Origin: Muribaculaceae bacterium
GTDB taxonomy: Bacteria > Bacteroidota > Bacteroidia > Bacteroidales > Muribaculaceae
Reading direction: 5' to 3'
Assembly: GCA_017619935.1 (NCBI GenBank)
Contig: JAFZRJ010000023.1
Span: 61,747 to 125,746 of the forward strand
DNA length: 64,000 nt
Under the pieces are notes generated by a model, which did not search any database, was not told the DNA's origin, and saw nothing but the letters and a program-made list of their open reading frames with translations. Every line of letters starts with the position of its first letter. Positions within the stretch are counted from its first letter, which is position 1. A program made the position numbers and the translations under genes. Of the stretch, positions 1-9,416 are shown piece by piece.

Positions 1-1766
1 CCGAAAATTGGGCGGTCGCCTCGGTGTTGATTTCGCCCTGGGTGGGCAGTGTCTCGCTGGTAATCATCAAGTCGTGGTCAACTGGTACCTCGGTGAAACC
101 GTTGATATCGTCGAGCGCAACAGCGAATCCCTCAAACATCACATAGCCAATGCCCGGTTCGAAAGTATCAATCGTCATCTCGCTATAACGGCACTCGCCA
201 TTATATCCTATTGTGGTACGGTCAAAATCATCTTTGGTATAGTCCTTAACGAGTGTCCAATTCTTGCGGTCGGTCGAGAAATACACGTTCAAGTCCGGTG
301 TATAGTAACTGATTTTCGCCATTTTGAACTTAAGCGATTCACCCTCCTTGATTTCCAGTTTGGGCGATATCAGATAACGGCCTTCGCCCTCGTAAGCCGA
401 GCCTTGCCACGTCTGGGCAACTGCAGCCTGCGACTGGTCGTAATTCTGCACACGCCAGATGGCACCGGCTATCATATTGGCGGGCATACCTTCTTCAAAA
501 TCAACAAACCAGCCTTCAGAGCCCATGACCTCGCCCTTGAGCGTGAGACGGAATTCCTCAAAAGCGTTACCATAGAAATCAACACCATTGCCTTTCAGCA
601 CAAAGTCGCCTTCATGCTTGCCAACCATAGAATTGTCCATAGCGATAACGACGATGCCAGTTTCATGCGCTGCAATCTCATCGCCGGCAGCAGTCAGCGT
701 GACAAATCCTTCGGGCACAGTCACCTCACTAATCACAAAGGGAGCGGCCCCGAAGTTGTCGATATAAAATTCGCGAGTCACAACGTCGCGCGTTTTCCCA
801 TAGTCAAGCGTTGAACCCGATGGCAGATCGACATAGCGTCCGTTCTCCAGCTGCAAAAATTGGATTCTGGGCTCATATTTGTTGGCAATCACCTTAATCC
901 AGTCGGCATGATGGCTACCCAACACATTCTCTTGCACGTAGAAGGTCTGCAAGTCACTGTATTCGTTTCCATCGACGGTGAACTCGAAAACCAGTGAATC
1001 GGTTTGGGTGGCACGAGGCAAATTCACTTCAATAGACTTTGTATCGACCACAACCCCATTAGATGTAATCAGGCTCAAGGAGTAATCCTCATCGCTGGTT
1101 GTCAAGTCCACATTGCCCGTGTTGCGCAGCACCACCTTCACTGGCACCGTGTAGGTGTTGCTGCTGGTCATATCCAATTCTTCGGGCCCCAGATAACGCA
1201 GTCCGGTAATTTTCAGTTCACGATTGTCCACCTTTTCCACTTCGGCACTCGTGGCGGTGAAATTGGCAATGATAGCGTATGATGCGGCAATGCCAATATA
1301 ACTGTCGGCGGGCACGTCGGCAATGGTCAGAGTAGTGAAACCTGTCTGATTAATGTCGTTCAGGTTCTGCACACTGGTGATGGCATTGCCCTGTGTGAAG
1401 GTACCGTCGGCATTTTTGGTACAATAGAAAAATTTGAGCCAGGGCTGACCGAATTGTGCCTCGGCATACATCGCCTGCAACGTCACTGTTCCTGTTACAG
1501 CGGGGGTGACAAACATGTTGTAGGTCGTAAAATCTGAACTTTGATAGTCAATGTATAGGCACGTTCCCACGCCTTCCACATTCTCAAGCAACTCATAAGT
1601 CTGATTTCCCAACACGATGTGCCCCCATCCATCGGGAGCGCAATCAGGTTCGCTGAAATCCACGCCAGAGAAATTCTCGGTATAGGGCGACACGGTCACT
1701 GCTTGGGTCACAGCCCACCCCAACACTACTACAAGCGCAAAAAGTAGAATTTTCTTGGTTCTCATA
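1..1766 (-). CDS. Large secreted protein, N-terminal part (3' end off window)
   Basis: An open frame reads leftward from an ATG at 1764-1766 for about 588 codons and leaves the window without a stop. The first 22 or so residues are a signal peptide (MRTKKILLFALVVVLGWAVT...). The rest is beta-rich and low in cysteine, with segments resembling the choice-of-anchor/jelly-roll and Ig-like domains of secreted Bacteroidota proteins: a visible stretch of the type NFGAAPFVISEV and a later GWFVDFEEGMPANM segment typical of cleaved-adhesin/MAM-like modules. I do not recognise a catalytic motif. It is monocistronic as far as visible, with a promoter element at 1846-1853. A C-terminal sorting or dockerin-like module may lie outside the window. 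The function is unknown; a surface-adhesin or binding role is only an inference. Confidence 0.75.
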
Positions 1767-1845
1767 CAATAGAAATAATTATTTAATTGATAATGGTTTA
1801 CAAAGTCAACTTTGTCAAAAGTTTTCTCATCTCTAAATTCACCTA

Positions 1846-1853
1846 CAAAAGTA
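1846..1853 (-). promoter_or_regulatory. Promoter -7 element of the secreted-protein gene
   Basis: Read on the minus strand this is TACTTTTG, matching the Bacteroidota -7 consensus TAnnTTTG. It lies about 80 bp upstream of the ATG at 1766. No convincing -33 TTTG was found at 19-21 bp. A short palindrome (ACAAAGT-CA-ACTTTGT, 1800-1815) lies just downstream in the leader. Confidence 0.5.
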
Positions 1854-1933
1854 CTCTTTTTATAGGAGTTTTTGCCACTTTCATTTTAATCAGTCCTACA
1901 CTTTAAGCATGTTTAACTAAACACCGAGGCCCG

Positions 1934-2599
1934 TCATTCAAAGACATAATTGAGGTAGTCGTGCAACGGCTTGAGGGGGCGAAGGTCGGCCGCCACTCGT
2001 TCCACCCAGTCGTCACAATCAAAGTAACGCTCATCAAGCCGCATCATGAGGATATATTCCTTCATCCTCAGGTATGCTGCCATGGGATGGTCGGCTTTAT
2101 AGTCCTTGGGCATGGTTTTCAACGTCTCACTGTCCCAGCTGTAACGCGAAGTGATTTCCTTGTTGTTCACAATCTTGAGGAACTCTTCGGGCTCGGCGTC
2201 AATCAACGAACGCAATTTGTTCAGAATGGGCTTCTCGGGCCACCAAATGCCGCCGCCCATCATCAGTAATCCGGGCTGAAAATGCACATAATAGCTCGAC
2301 ATGACCGTGTGGCGGCCGCCGCGTCCGAGCACGCCCGAGAAATAGGTCTTGTAGGGACTTTTGTCCTTGCGGAAGCGGATGTCACGATAGATGCGATAGA
2401 CGCAATCCTTCACCGCAAGGCCACGCACATTCTCATCGTAATCGGCCACCATTCCGATGAGCCTTTCCATGTCCTGCTCCCACGGCTTGCGCAGTGCGTC
2501 ATACTCTGCTTTATGTGACTTGAACCATGTCCGGTCGTTGTTCTGTTCCAGTTGGCGCAGGAATGCCAAAATTTCCTTGATGTTGCTCGCCGATTTCAT
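1934..2599 (-). CDS. DUF2461 (TIGR02453) family protein
   Basis: This 221-residue protein matches the DUF2461/TIGR02453 family: an N-terminal FLRQLEQNNDRTWF segment, then IYRDIRFRKDKSPYKTYF, a YYVHFQPG strand and a C-terminal helical part. Family members are soluble and their biochemical role is unknown. I chose the ATG at 2597-2599 because it directly precedes the family N-terminus and because a promoter lies only 24 bp upstream, at 2623-2654. Longer in-frame starts upstream would run through that promoter and into the divergent TetR promoter region. It is divergent from the TetR-RND operon, which is not evidence of a shared function. Confidence 0.85.
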   Translation of the reverse strand: MKSASNIKEILAFLRQLEQNNDRTWFKSHKAEYDALRKPWEQDMERLIGMVADYDENVRGLAVKDCVYRIYRDIRFRKDKSPYKTYFSGVLGRGGRHTVMSSYYVHFQPGLLMMGGGIWWPEKPILNKLRSLIDAEPEEFLKIVNNKEITSRYSWDSETLKTMPKDYKADHPMAAYLRMKEYILMMRLDERYFDCDDWVERVAADLRPLKPLHDYLNYVFE

Positions 2600-2622
2600 C
2601 GTCTTTTTCGTTAATATTTCCA

Positions 2623-2654
2623 CAAAATTAATCATATTCTTACAAATGCACAAA
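2623..2654 (-). promoter_or_regulatory. Promoter of the DUF2461 gene
   Basis: On the minus strand TTTG (2651-2654), a 20-bp spacer and TAATTTTG (2623-2630) fit the Bacteroidota housekeeping promoter. It supports the ATG at 2599 as the start. Confidence 0.65.
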
Positions 2655-2680
2655 TCGCCCGAAGAAAACCGCGAAAACTT

Positions 2681-2711
2681 TTTGCGTTTTGAAAGTTTTC
2701 TAGTAAATTTG
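2681..2711 (+). promoter_or_regulatory. Promoter of the TetR-RND efflux operon
   Basis: TTTG (2681-2684), a 19-bp spacer and TAAATTTG (2704-2711) match the Bacteroidota promoter. The regulator ATG follows 27 bp after the -7 box, so the repressor may bind here and control itself and the pump. It is back to back with the DUF2461 promoter at 2623-2654. Confidence 0.7.
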
Positions 2712-2738
2712 CGGCCAATTTCTTTACAGAATTTGAGA

Positions 2739-3344
2739 ATGGACATCAAAGATCATATCATCAATGAAGCAGGAAGGCTGCTCCAGAGCATCGGCCCCGC
2801 ATCCATGACGATGGACACGGTGGCGCGTGTTTGCGGCATTTCCAAACGCACGCTTTATGAGAAATTTCCCGACAAACTCACCCTCATCAAGGAATGTCTG
2901 GAAAAGGAACACTTGAGACAAGACAACGACATCAAGCGCATCTTTGAGCATTCGGAGAATTGCTTTGCCGCCTTGTTCAATGTGTTCACGCATGTGCGCC
3001 AATATATGCAATCGACATCGCTGGCCTATATGGGCGACATGAAACGGCTCTATCCCGAGCTTTTCGCCAAACAGCGCGAACAGGAGCACAACTTCGTGAT
3101 CGGGTTGAGCAATGTGCTCACACGGGCCCAGAGCGAAGGCCATGTCCTCCCCGACATCAACACTCAGATAGCGGCATTTTTGTTCATGACCACCATGCGC
3201 AACCTGAATGAAAATGACCGCATCAACGATTACGACTTCTCACGCATCGAAGCATTCGACGGAGCGTTTCTCAACTTCTTGCGCGGCATTGCCACAAAGG
3301 CTGGCCAAGCGTTGATTGAAGAACACCTTAACCAGATTAAATAA
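2739..3344 (+). CDS. TetR/AcrR family transcriptional regulator
   Basis: This 201-residue protein has a TetR N-terminal helix-turn-helix at about residues 5-50 (IINEAGRLL, then VARVCGISKRTLYEKF), followed by an all-helical ligand-binding domain. TetR family members usually repress a neighbouring exporter until a ligand binds. The ATG at 2739 starts exactly at the family N-terminus and lies 27 bp after a good promoter; an in-frame extension upstream runs through that promoter and the divergent DUF2461 region and is rejected. It is the first gene of an operon, 14 bp ahead of the TolC-like gene, so it very likely regulates the efflux system. The ligand is unknown. Confidence 0.9.
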   Translation: MDIKDHIINEAGRLLQSIGPASMTMDTVARVCGISKRTLYEKFPDKLTLIKECLEKEHLRQDNDIKRIFEHSENCFAALFNVFTHVRQYMQSTSLAYMGDMKRLYPELFAKQREQEHNFVIGLSNVLTRAQSEGHVLPDINTQIAAFLFMTTMRNLNENDRINDYDFSRIEAFDGAFLNFLRGIATKAGQALIEEHLNQIK

Positions 3345-3358
3345 TAACACAACACAAT

Positions 3359-4699
3359 ATGAACAAAAGAATTTCTATTTGGATTTTAGCTTGGATGCTC
3401 GGATTGAGTTTTGCTCATGCCCAGACCAGCACCAGCGCTCCCATTTCCCTGTCGCTCGACCAGTGCATTCGCATTGCGTTGAACGACAACCCCACCGTCA
3501 AAGTGGATTCTATGGAGATTGAGCGAGTGAACTACGCGCTCAAGGAAGTCAAAGGACAACTCTTGCCCGAAATCACTGCCAGTGGGCAATACACCCGTAA
3601 CCTTGCCTTACAAACCATGTATATGGACACCGGCGACGGCAACTCGGTGGGTATCAAAATGGGGCGTGACAACACCTACTCGGCCGGATTCTCGGCTACG
3701 TTGCCACTGGTCGTTCCACAACTGTGGAAAAGCATCAAACTGAATGAGAACCAAATTTTGCAAAACATAGAGGCGGCTCGCGCCAACAAACTCTCGCTGG
3801 TCAATCAGGTCAAGAATGCTTATTATGCGTTGTTACTCGCCAGCGACACAAAACGTGTGATTGAGCAAAATCATGCCACCGCACAAGAGCATGCCGACAT
3901 CTATAAGAAACAATTCGAACTGGGTACGGCCAGCGAATACGACGTGCTGCGTGCCAACGTGGCCGTGACCAACCTTGAGCCATCAATACTAGAAGCCGAA
4001 AACTCGGTGAAACTGCTCAAGTTGCAACTCAAGGTGCTCATGGGCATGGACGCCCGCATCGAAATTGAACCGTCGCAGAAACTTGACGAATTCAAGAGTC
4101 TCATGTACGACCACACGCTGCGCACCGACACGTCGCTCGTAAACAACACCACGCTCAAGACACTGGAACTGCAGACCGACTATCTTAAAAAGGTGGTGGA
4201 TGTGCAAAAGGCGGCTTGGTATCCCACACTAAGCGCTAGCGGCAACCTCTTGTGGCACTCCATGGGAAATGGCAGCCCATTCAAGAATTTCATGTGGAAC
4301 CGTTCATCGGCCGTTGGCCTCACGCTGGCATGGCCGGTATTTACTGGGTTCACTCGCAAAAACAAAATCAAGCAAGCCGAGATTCAAGCACGTGAAATGA
4401 CTTGGCAACGTGAGAATGCCGAACGCTCGTTGCACATGCAAGTGCAGAGCCAGGTGGACAACATCAGCAAGAGCATCAAGCAAATCGAAAGCAATGCCGG
4501 TGGCGTGACACAAGCCGAAAAAGCCAGCGACATCATGCACAAAAGTTTCAAGGTGGGCGCCGCATCCTTCATCCAGTTGCGCGACACCGACGACGCCCTC
4601 ATGAACGCCCGACTGAGTTACTACCAAGCCATCTACAACTATCTGGTGGCCGAGAGCGACCTTGAATACGTCCTGGGCAACACCCCTTACGCCAACTAA
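3359..4699 (+). CDS. TolC family outer membrane efflux protein
   Basis: This 446-residue protein has a signal peptide (cut near residue 21, after SFAHA) and two outer-membrane-efflux-protein halves of long amphipathic helices (about 30-235 and 250-440), the TolC pattern. It would form the trimeric outer membrane and periplasmic duct of the tripartite pump encoded with the next two genes. The segment FELGTASEYDVLRANV is characteristic of the family's helical repeat. It lies 14 bp after the TetR gene and 28 bp before the adaptor, so it is translated from the same operon. The length is normal for the family. Confidence 0.93.
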   Translation: MNKRISIWILAWMLGLSFAHAQTSTSAPISLSLDQCIRIALNDNPTVKVDSMEIERVNYALKEVKGQLLPEITASGQYTRNLALQTMYMDTGDGNSVGIKMGRDNTYSAGFSATLPLVVPQLWKSIKLNENQILQNIEAARANKLSLVNQVKNAYYALLLASDTKRVIEQNHATAQEHADIYKKQFELGTASEYDVLRANVAVTNLEPSILEAENSVKLLKLQLKVLMGMDARIEIEPSQKLDEFKSLMYDHTLRTDTSLVNNTTLKTLELQTDYLKKVVDVQKAAWYPTLSASGNLLWHSMGNGSPFKNFMWNRSSAVGLTLAWPVFTGFTRKNKIKQAEIQAREMTWQRENAERSLHMQVQSQVDNISKSIKQIESNAGGVTQAEKASDIMHKSFKVGAASFIQLRDTDDALMNARLSYYQAIYNYLVAESDLEYVLGNTPYAN

Positions 4700-4727
4700 C
4701 AAACTGAATATATAATACACATAAGAT

Positions 4728-5777
4728 ATGAAGACAAAAGGATTTATTGCATTGACCCTGGCCCTGAGTTTGCTCACCGCTTGCTCTGGAAAGGAAGAAA
4801 AGAAAGGTGCACAAGAAGAACTTCCCGTTGTGAAGTTACAGACTGTCTATGAAGAAGACGTGACACAAAACAGTGAATACACCGCCACTGTGGAAGCCTT
4901 CAAAACCAACAACATCTCATCTAACTCCGGCGCTCGCATCAAGCGTCTGTTGGTGGATGTGGGCAGCCATGTTCGGGCCGGACAAAGCGTCGTCATCCTT
5001 GATGACGTGAACGTGTCGCAACAGCGCATGGGCATCGACCAGCAACGCATCGCGCTTGCCAACCTCAAACGCGACCTCGACCGCGCCAAGGAACTGGTGA
5101 AAATTGGTGGTGGTACGCAACAAACCGTCGACCAGCTGCAGGCTCAATACGATGCGCAGGCACGTGCCATCGACTCCAGCAACCGCACGTTGCGCACCAT
5201 GCAAGAGAACACAGTCCTGACTTCACCCGTGAGCGGTGTGGTGACCCAAAAACTGTATGATGCCGGCGACCTGCCCGCTGGACCCATCCTCGTCATCGAG
5301 CAGCAGCAACCACTCAAGGTGGTGGTCAGTGTCAACGAAAGCGATTATCCCAAAGTGAAGGTGGGTATGCCCGTCGATGTCAAACTCGACACCTACGGTG
5401 ATGAAATCTTCCCCGGCAGTGTGCACATCATCCACCCCACCATCGACGTACGCAGCCGCACGTTCCAAGTCGAAATCACCATCAACAACAGCAGCAACAA
5501 GGTGCACACCGGTATGTTTGCGCGTGTCAACTTCAACTTCGGCACTTCGCACAGCGTGGTGGTTCCCGACCGCGCCATTCAGAAACAAATGGGTTCTGGC
5601 ATCCGTTACGTCTATGTTTACAACAACGACGGCACTGTGGAATTCCGTGAAGTGCAACTGGGGCAACGACTTGAAAACCGCTATGAGGTGCTGGACGGAT
5701 TGACCAACGGCACACAGGTGGTCACCGAAGGACAATCACACCTCACCAATGGCGCCAAGGTGCAAGTACAAAAGTAA
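4728..5777 (+). CDS. RND efflux periplasmic adaptor (membrane fusion) lipoprotein
   Basis: This 349-residue lipoprotein has a lipobox LLTAC with the acylated cysteine at residue 19. The membrane-fusion-protein order is visible: a biotinyl/lipoyl half (VDVGSHVRAGQSVVILDD, about 76-93), a helical hairpin, the second lipoyl half (TSPVSGVVTQKLYDAGDL), a beta-barrel domain and a C-terminal membrane-proximal domain. It links the RND permease to the TolC duct. It sits between those two genes in the operon, with 28 bp upstream and 82 bp downstream. The substrate cannot be read from it. Confidence 0.93.
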   Translation: MKTKGFIALTLALSLLTACSGKEEKKGAQEELPVVKLQTVYEEDVTQNSEYTATVEAFKTNNISSNSGARIKRLLVDVGSHVRAGQSVVILDDVNVSQQRMGIDQQRIALANLKRDLDRAKELVKIGGGTQQTVDQLQAQYDAQARAIDSSNRTLRTMQENTVLTSPVSGVVTQKLYDAGDLPAGPILVIEQQQPLKVVVSVNESDYPKVKVGMPVDVKLDTYGDEIFPGSVHIIHPTIDVRSRTFQVEITINNSSNKVHTGMFARVNFNFGTSHSVVVPDRAIQKQMGSGIRYVYVYNNDGTVEFREVQLGQRLENRYEVLDGLTNGTQVVTEGQSHLTNGAKVQVQK

Positions 5778-5859
5778 GCATCCTAGCCAACAAGAATCAC
5801 ATTAATGATTCAACATGACGTAAACTCCAAATATTAACCTATTAATCAATCGTTTTTCA

Positions 5860-8800
5860 ATGAGTTTATATTCCAGTGCAGTGAAACGACCGGTAACGAC
5901 CATCCTCATCTTCGTGGCCGTGACCATCATCGGTCTGTTTTCACTTCAGAAACTGCCCATCGACCTCTACCCCGATATCGACACCAACACCATCATGGTG
6001 ATGACATCTTATCAGGGTGCGAGTGCACAAGATATTGAACAAAACTTGACACGACCGCTGGAAAACACGCTCAACAGTGTGGAACACTTGAAGCACATCA
6101 CCAGCAACTCGCGTGAAAACATCTCTATCATCACCCTTGAGTTTGAGTATGGCTACGACATCGACGCGCTCACCAACGACGTGCGCGACAAACTCGACAT
6201 GATTTCGAGTTTCCTGCCCGATGATGCCAACACGCCGGTCATCTTCAAGTTCTCGACCGATATGATTCCCATCGCACTCCTTTCGGCACAAGCCAATGAG
6301 AGTTTGCCGGGACTGTATAAAATCCTTGACGAGAATGTGGTCAACCCGCTGGCTCGCGTCGATGGTGTAGGATCGGTATCTATCGCCGGCGCACCAAAGC
6401 GCGAAATCCACGTTTACCTCGACCCCATTCGCATGGAAGCCTATAACCTGAGCGTCGAAAGCGTGGCTTCGCTCATCGGTGTCGAAAACCGCAACATTCC
6501 TGGCGGTACTTTTGACATCGGTAGCGACACCTACTCGCTGCGCGTGCAGGGCGAGTTCAAAGATCCCAAAGACATGGCCGGGCTCGTGGTGGGCTACAGC
6601 AACGGCGGTGTAGTACACCTGAGTGACGTGGCCACCATCGACGACTCAATGGAAGAACGCGCGCAGGAATCCTATACCAACGGTGTGCAAGGCGCCATGA
6701 TTATCATCCAGAAACAGAGTGGTGCCAACAGTGTGGAAATCTCCAACAAAGTGGGCAAAATCCTGCCCAGCATCCAGAAGAACTTGCCAAGCGATGTTCA
6801 ACTCGACTATATCGTCGACACCTCCGATAATATCCGTAACACCATCGCATCTCTGACCGAAACGGTAATCTACGCCTTTATCTTTGTGATTTTGGTGGTG
6901 TTCTTCTTCCTCGGTCGATGGAGGGCTACTATCATCATTGTGCTCACTATCCCCATCTCGCTCATCGCCTCGTTCATCTACCTCTATGCCACAGGCAACT
7001 CACTGAACATTGTCTCTCTGTCGTCATTGTCCATCTCCATCGGTATGGTGGTCGATGACGCCATCGTGGTACTCGAGAACGTCACGACGCACATCGAACG
7101 AGGGTCGGCACCCAAGCAAGCCGCCGTGCATGGCACCAACGAGGTCGCCATCTCGGTCATCGCGTCCACGCTCACCCTCATCGCCGTGTTCTTCCCGCTC
7201 ACCCTGGTCACGGGCATGACGGGCGTACTCTTCCGCCAGTTGGGTTGGATGGTCACCATCATGATGATTATCTCCACCACCGCGGCACTGTCGCTCACGC
7301 CCATGTTGTGTAGCCGAATGCTCAAGCAGGAGCGCAACGACAGCAATCTGTTCAAGAAGATTTACAAGCCCATTGAAAACATCCTCGACAAGATTGACGA
7401 CGGCTTCACCCATTTCTTGCGCGTGTGCGTCACCCATCGCTGGGTCACCACCGCCACGGCTCTAGGCATCTTCATCGGCTCCATGTTCCTGATGAAGTTC
7501 ATCGGTACAGAGTTCTTCCCCACCAGCGACAACAGCCGACTGGGCGTCTCGCTGGAGCTGCCCATCGGCACCCGTGTCGAGATTGCCAAGGAGGTGACGG
7601 CACGACTCTACAAGGAATGGACCGAAAAATACCCCGAAATCAAGGTCTTCAACTACACCGTGGGCCAGGCCAGCAGCGACAACACTTACGCGTCGATGCA
7701 GAACAACGGCTCGCACATCGTCTCAATGAACATCAAACTGGTCAAAGCCACCGAACGCAAGCGTGGCATTGTCGAAATCGCCGGACTCATGCGTGAGGAC
7801 CTCAAGCACTATCCCGAGTTCAAGAAAGCCCTTGTGAACGTGGGTGGACAGCGTGGCGGTGGCATGAGTGGCCAAAGCACGCTGAACTATGAAATCTACG
7901 GTTACGATTTCGAGAAAACCGACTCGGTGGCACAGCGGCTCAAACGTCTGCTGGAGAAGGTGCCTGGAGCAGCCGACATCAACATCAGCCGTTCCGACTA
8001 CCAACCCGAATACCAAGTGGATTTCGACCGCGAGAAACTTGCCATCTACGGCCTGAACCTCAGCACGGCAGCCAACGCTCTCCGCAGCCGCATCAACGGC
8101 ACGACAGCCAGTTACTTCCGTGAAGACGGTGACGAATACGACATCAAGGTCGTTTATGACAAAGACCATCGACAGTCGCTCACCGACATTGAGAACATCT
8201 TGCTTTACAACGCTATGGGGCAAGGCGTTCGACTCAAGGAAGTGGGCACCGTCGTCGAGCGATTCAACCCGCCCACCATCGAGCGTAAGGACCGCGAGCG
8301 CATCATCACCGTATCGACTGTTGTACAAGACCGGCCTATGAGCGAAATCATCGCCGAAGCCCAACCGCTCATCGACAAGATGGATGTGCCCAATGGTGTC
8401 ACCATTCAGTTGAGCGGTAGCTATGAGGACCAGCAGGACTCATTCAGCGACCTCGGGTTGCTCGCCTTGCTCATCATCATCCTGGTTTACATTGTGATGG
8501 CCGCTCAGTTTGAATCGTTCACCTACCCAGGCATCATCATGACGTCTATCATGTTTGCCTTCTCGGGTATTGTGCTCATCTTGTGGCTGACACGCACCAA
8601 CTTGAACATCATGTCCATGATTGGCGCCATCATGCTCATCGGTATCGTGGTGAAAAACGGTATTGTGCTCATCGACTACATCACGCTGAACCGTGAACGC
8701 GGCATGAGCATCCGTCGGGCCGTGCTCGACGCGGGACACTCGCGTATGCGACCGGTGCTCATGACTTCTCTCACCACCATCTTGGGTATGGTGCCTATGG

Positions 8801-9012
8801 CCATCGGCCAAGGCGAAGGCGCCGAGATGTGGCGACCCATGGGTATCGCCGTCATTGGCGGTTTGACGTTCTCAACGGCACTGACCCTGCTGTTTGTGCC
8901 GACCATGTACACCATCTTCGCTTTCAATGGCATCCGTCGCAAACGCAAAAAACTGCACGAAGCCATTGACCAGCGCAACGACCAGTGGGCCAAGCACAAG
9001 AAGAGTGAATAG
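5860..9012 (+). CDS. RND family efflux permease (AcrB/HAE1 type)
   Basis: This 1050-residue inner membrane proton-driven transporter has the RND plan: TM1 at the N-terminus, a large periplasmic loop, TM2-6, a second loop and TM8-12. The proton-relay aspartate pair is present in GMVVDDAIVVLENV (TM4), and the symmetrical motif GIVVKNGIVLIDY lies in TM10. The length and absence of a metal-binding signature favour the hydrophobe/amphiphile (HAE1) group rather than the CusA metal group, but the small PII-like gene downstream is a context that has been linked to heavy-metal RND systems. It works with the adaptor and TolC-like proteins encoded just upstream. Confidence 0.94.
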   Translation: MSLYSSAVKRPVTTILIFVAVTIIGLFSLQKLPIDLYPDIDTNTIMVMTSYQGASAQDIEQNLTRPLENTLNSVEHLKHITSNSRENISIITLEFEYGYDIDALTNDVRDKLDMISSFLPDDANTPVIFKFSTDMIPIALLSAQANESLPGLYKILDENVVNPLARVDGVGSVSIAGAPKREIHVYLDPIRMEAYNLSVESVASLIGVENRNIPGGTFDIGSDTYSLRVQGEFKDPKDMAGLVVGYSNGGVVHLSDVATIDDSMEERAQESYTNGVQGAMIIIQKQSGANSVEISNKVGKILPSIQKNLPSDVQLDYIVDTSDNIRNTIASLTETVIYAFIFVILVVFFFLGRWRATIIIVLTIPISLIASFIYLYATGNSLNIVSLSSLSISIGMVVDDAIVVLENVTTHIERGSAPKQAAVHGTNEVAISVIASTLTLIAVFFPLTLVTGMTGVLFRQLGWMVTIMMIISTTAALSLTPMLCSRMLKQERNDSNLFKKIYKPIENILDKIDDGFTHFLRVCVTHRWVTTATALGIFIGSMFLMKFIGTEFFPTSDNSRLGVSLELPIGTRVEIAKEVTARLYKEWTEKYPEIKVFNYTVGQASSDNTYASMQNNGSHIVSMNIKLVKATERKRGIVEIAGLMREDLKHYPEFKKALVNVGGQRGGGMSGQSTLNYEIYGYDFEKTDSVAQRLKRLLEKVPGAADINISRSDYQPEYQVDFDREKLAIYGLNLSTAANALRSRINGTTASYFREDGDEYDIKVVYDKDHRQSLTDIENILLYNAMGQGVRLKEVGTVVERFNPPTIERKDRERIITVSTVVQDRPMSEIIAEAQPLIDKMDVPNGVTIQLSGSYEDQQDSFSDLGLLALLIIILVYIVMAAQFESFTYPGIIMTSIMFAFSGIVLILWLTRTNLNIMSMIGAIMLIGIVVKNGIVLIDYITLNRERGMSIRRAVLDAGHSRMRPVLMTSLTTILGMVPMAIGQGEGAEMWRPMGIAVIGGLTFSTALTLLFVPTMYTIFAFNGIRRKRKKLHEAIDQRNDQWAKHKKSE

Positions 9013-9041
9013 TTAACAACTCGATTAAAAAGGAAAAACCT

Positions 9042-9335
9042 ATGAAAGCAATATTTATAGCATTTGACCAAGCCTATTACGAGCGCATCGTGGAATTGCT
9101 GCCACGACTGGGATGCCGCGGCTTCACGGCATGGCAGGAAGTGCAAGGACGTGGTTCCAGCACGGGTGACCCGCACTACGGCACACACGCATGGCCATCA
9201 CTGGCTTCGGCCATGATGACCATGGTCGAGGACAACCACGTCGACAGCGTGCTGGACACGCTGCACAACATGGACGTGGAAACGCCCAAACTCGGGCTGC
9301 GAGCTTGGGTGCTTCCCATCGAGCGATGCATTTAG
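9042..9335 (+). CDS. Small PII-like protein of the RND operon
   Basis: This 97-residue soluble protein shows the PII/CutA-like ferredoxin fold pattern: an N-terminal strand MKAIFIAF, a helix (YYERIVELLPRLGCRGF), a strand with W..VQGRG, a loop (GDPHYGTHAWP), a helix (MMTMVEDNHVDSVLDTL) and a final strand ending GLRAWVLPIE. Classical PII T-loop residues are not evident. Members of such PII-like groups are found next to RND exporters, where a sensing role for metal or nucleotide is suspected but unproven. It starts 29 bp after the permease with a purine-rich ribosome site (AAAGGAAAA) and is the last gene of the operon. Confidence 0.7.
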   Translation: MKAIFIAFDQAYYERIVELLPRLGCRGFTAWQEVQGRGSSTGDPHYGTHAWPSLASAMMTMVEDNHVDSVLDTLHNMDVETPKLGLRAWVLPIERCI

Positions 9336-9362
9336 AACGACATAAAATTAAGAATTGTACCA

Positions 9363-9394
9363 GTGGCGCGGCTCTCAAGCGAGGGTCGCGCCAC
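9363..9394. terminator. Hairpin between convergent genes
   Basis: GTGGCGCG (9363-9370) pairs with CGCGCCAC (9387-9394), and an inner GCTCTC/GAGGGT part can partly pair. It lies between the end of the efflux operon and the convergent dsbD end. There is no clear T-run on either side, so termination is inferred from position. Confidence 0.45.
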
Positions 9395-9416
9395 CTGTAT
9401 GAGTGGTGATGCTTTT

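Noticed and set aside
7723-8364. Minus-strand open frame within the RND permease gene
   Set aside because: It is a shadow of the codon bias of the permease; no promoter or family similarity.
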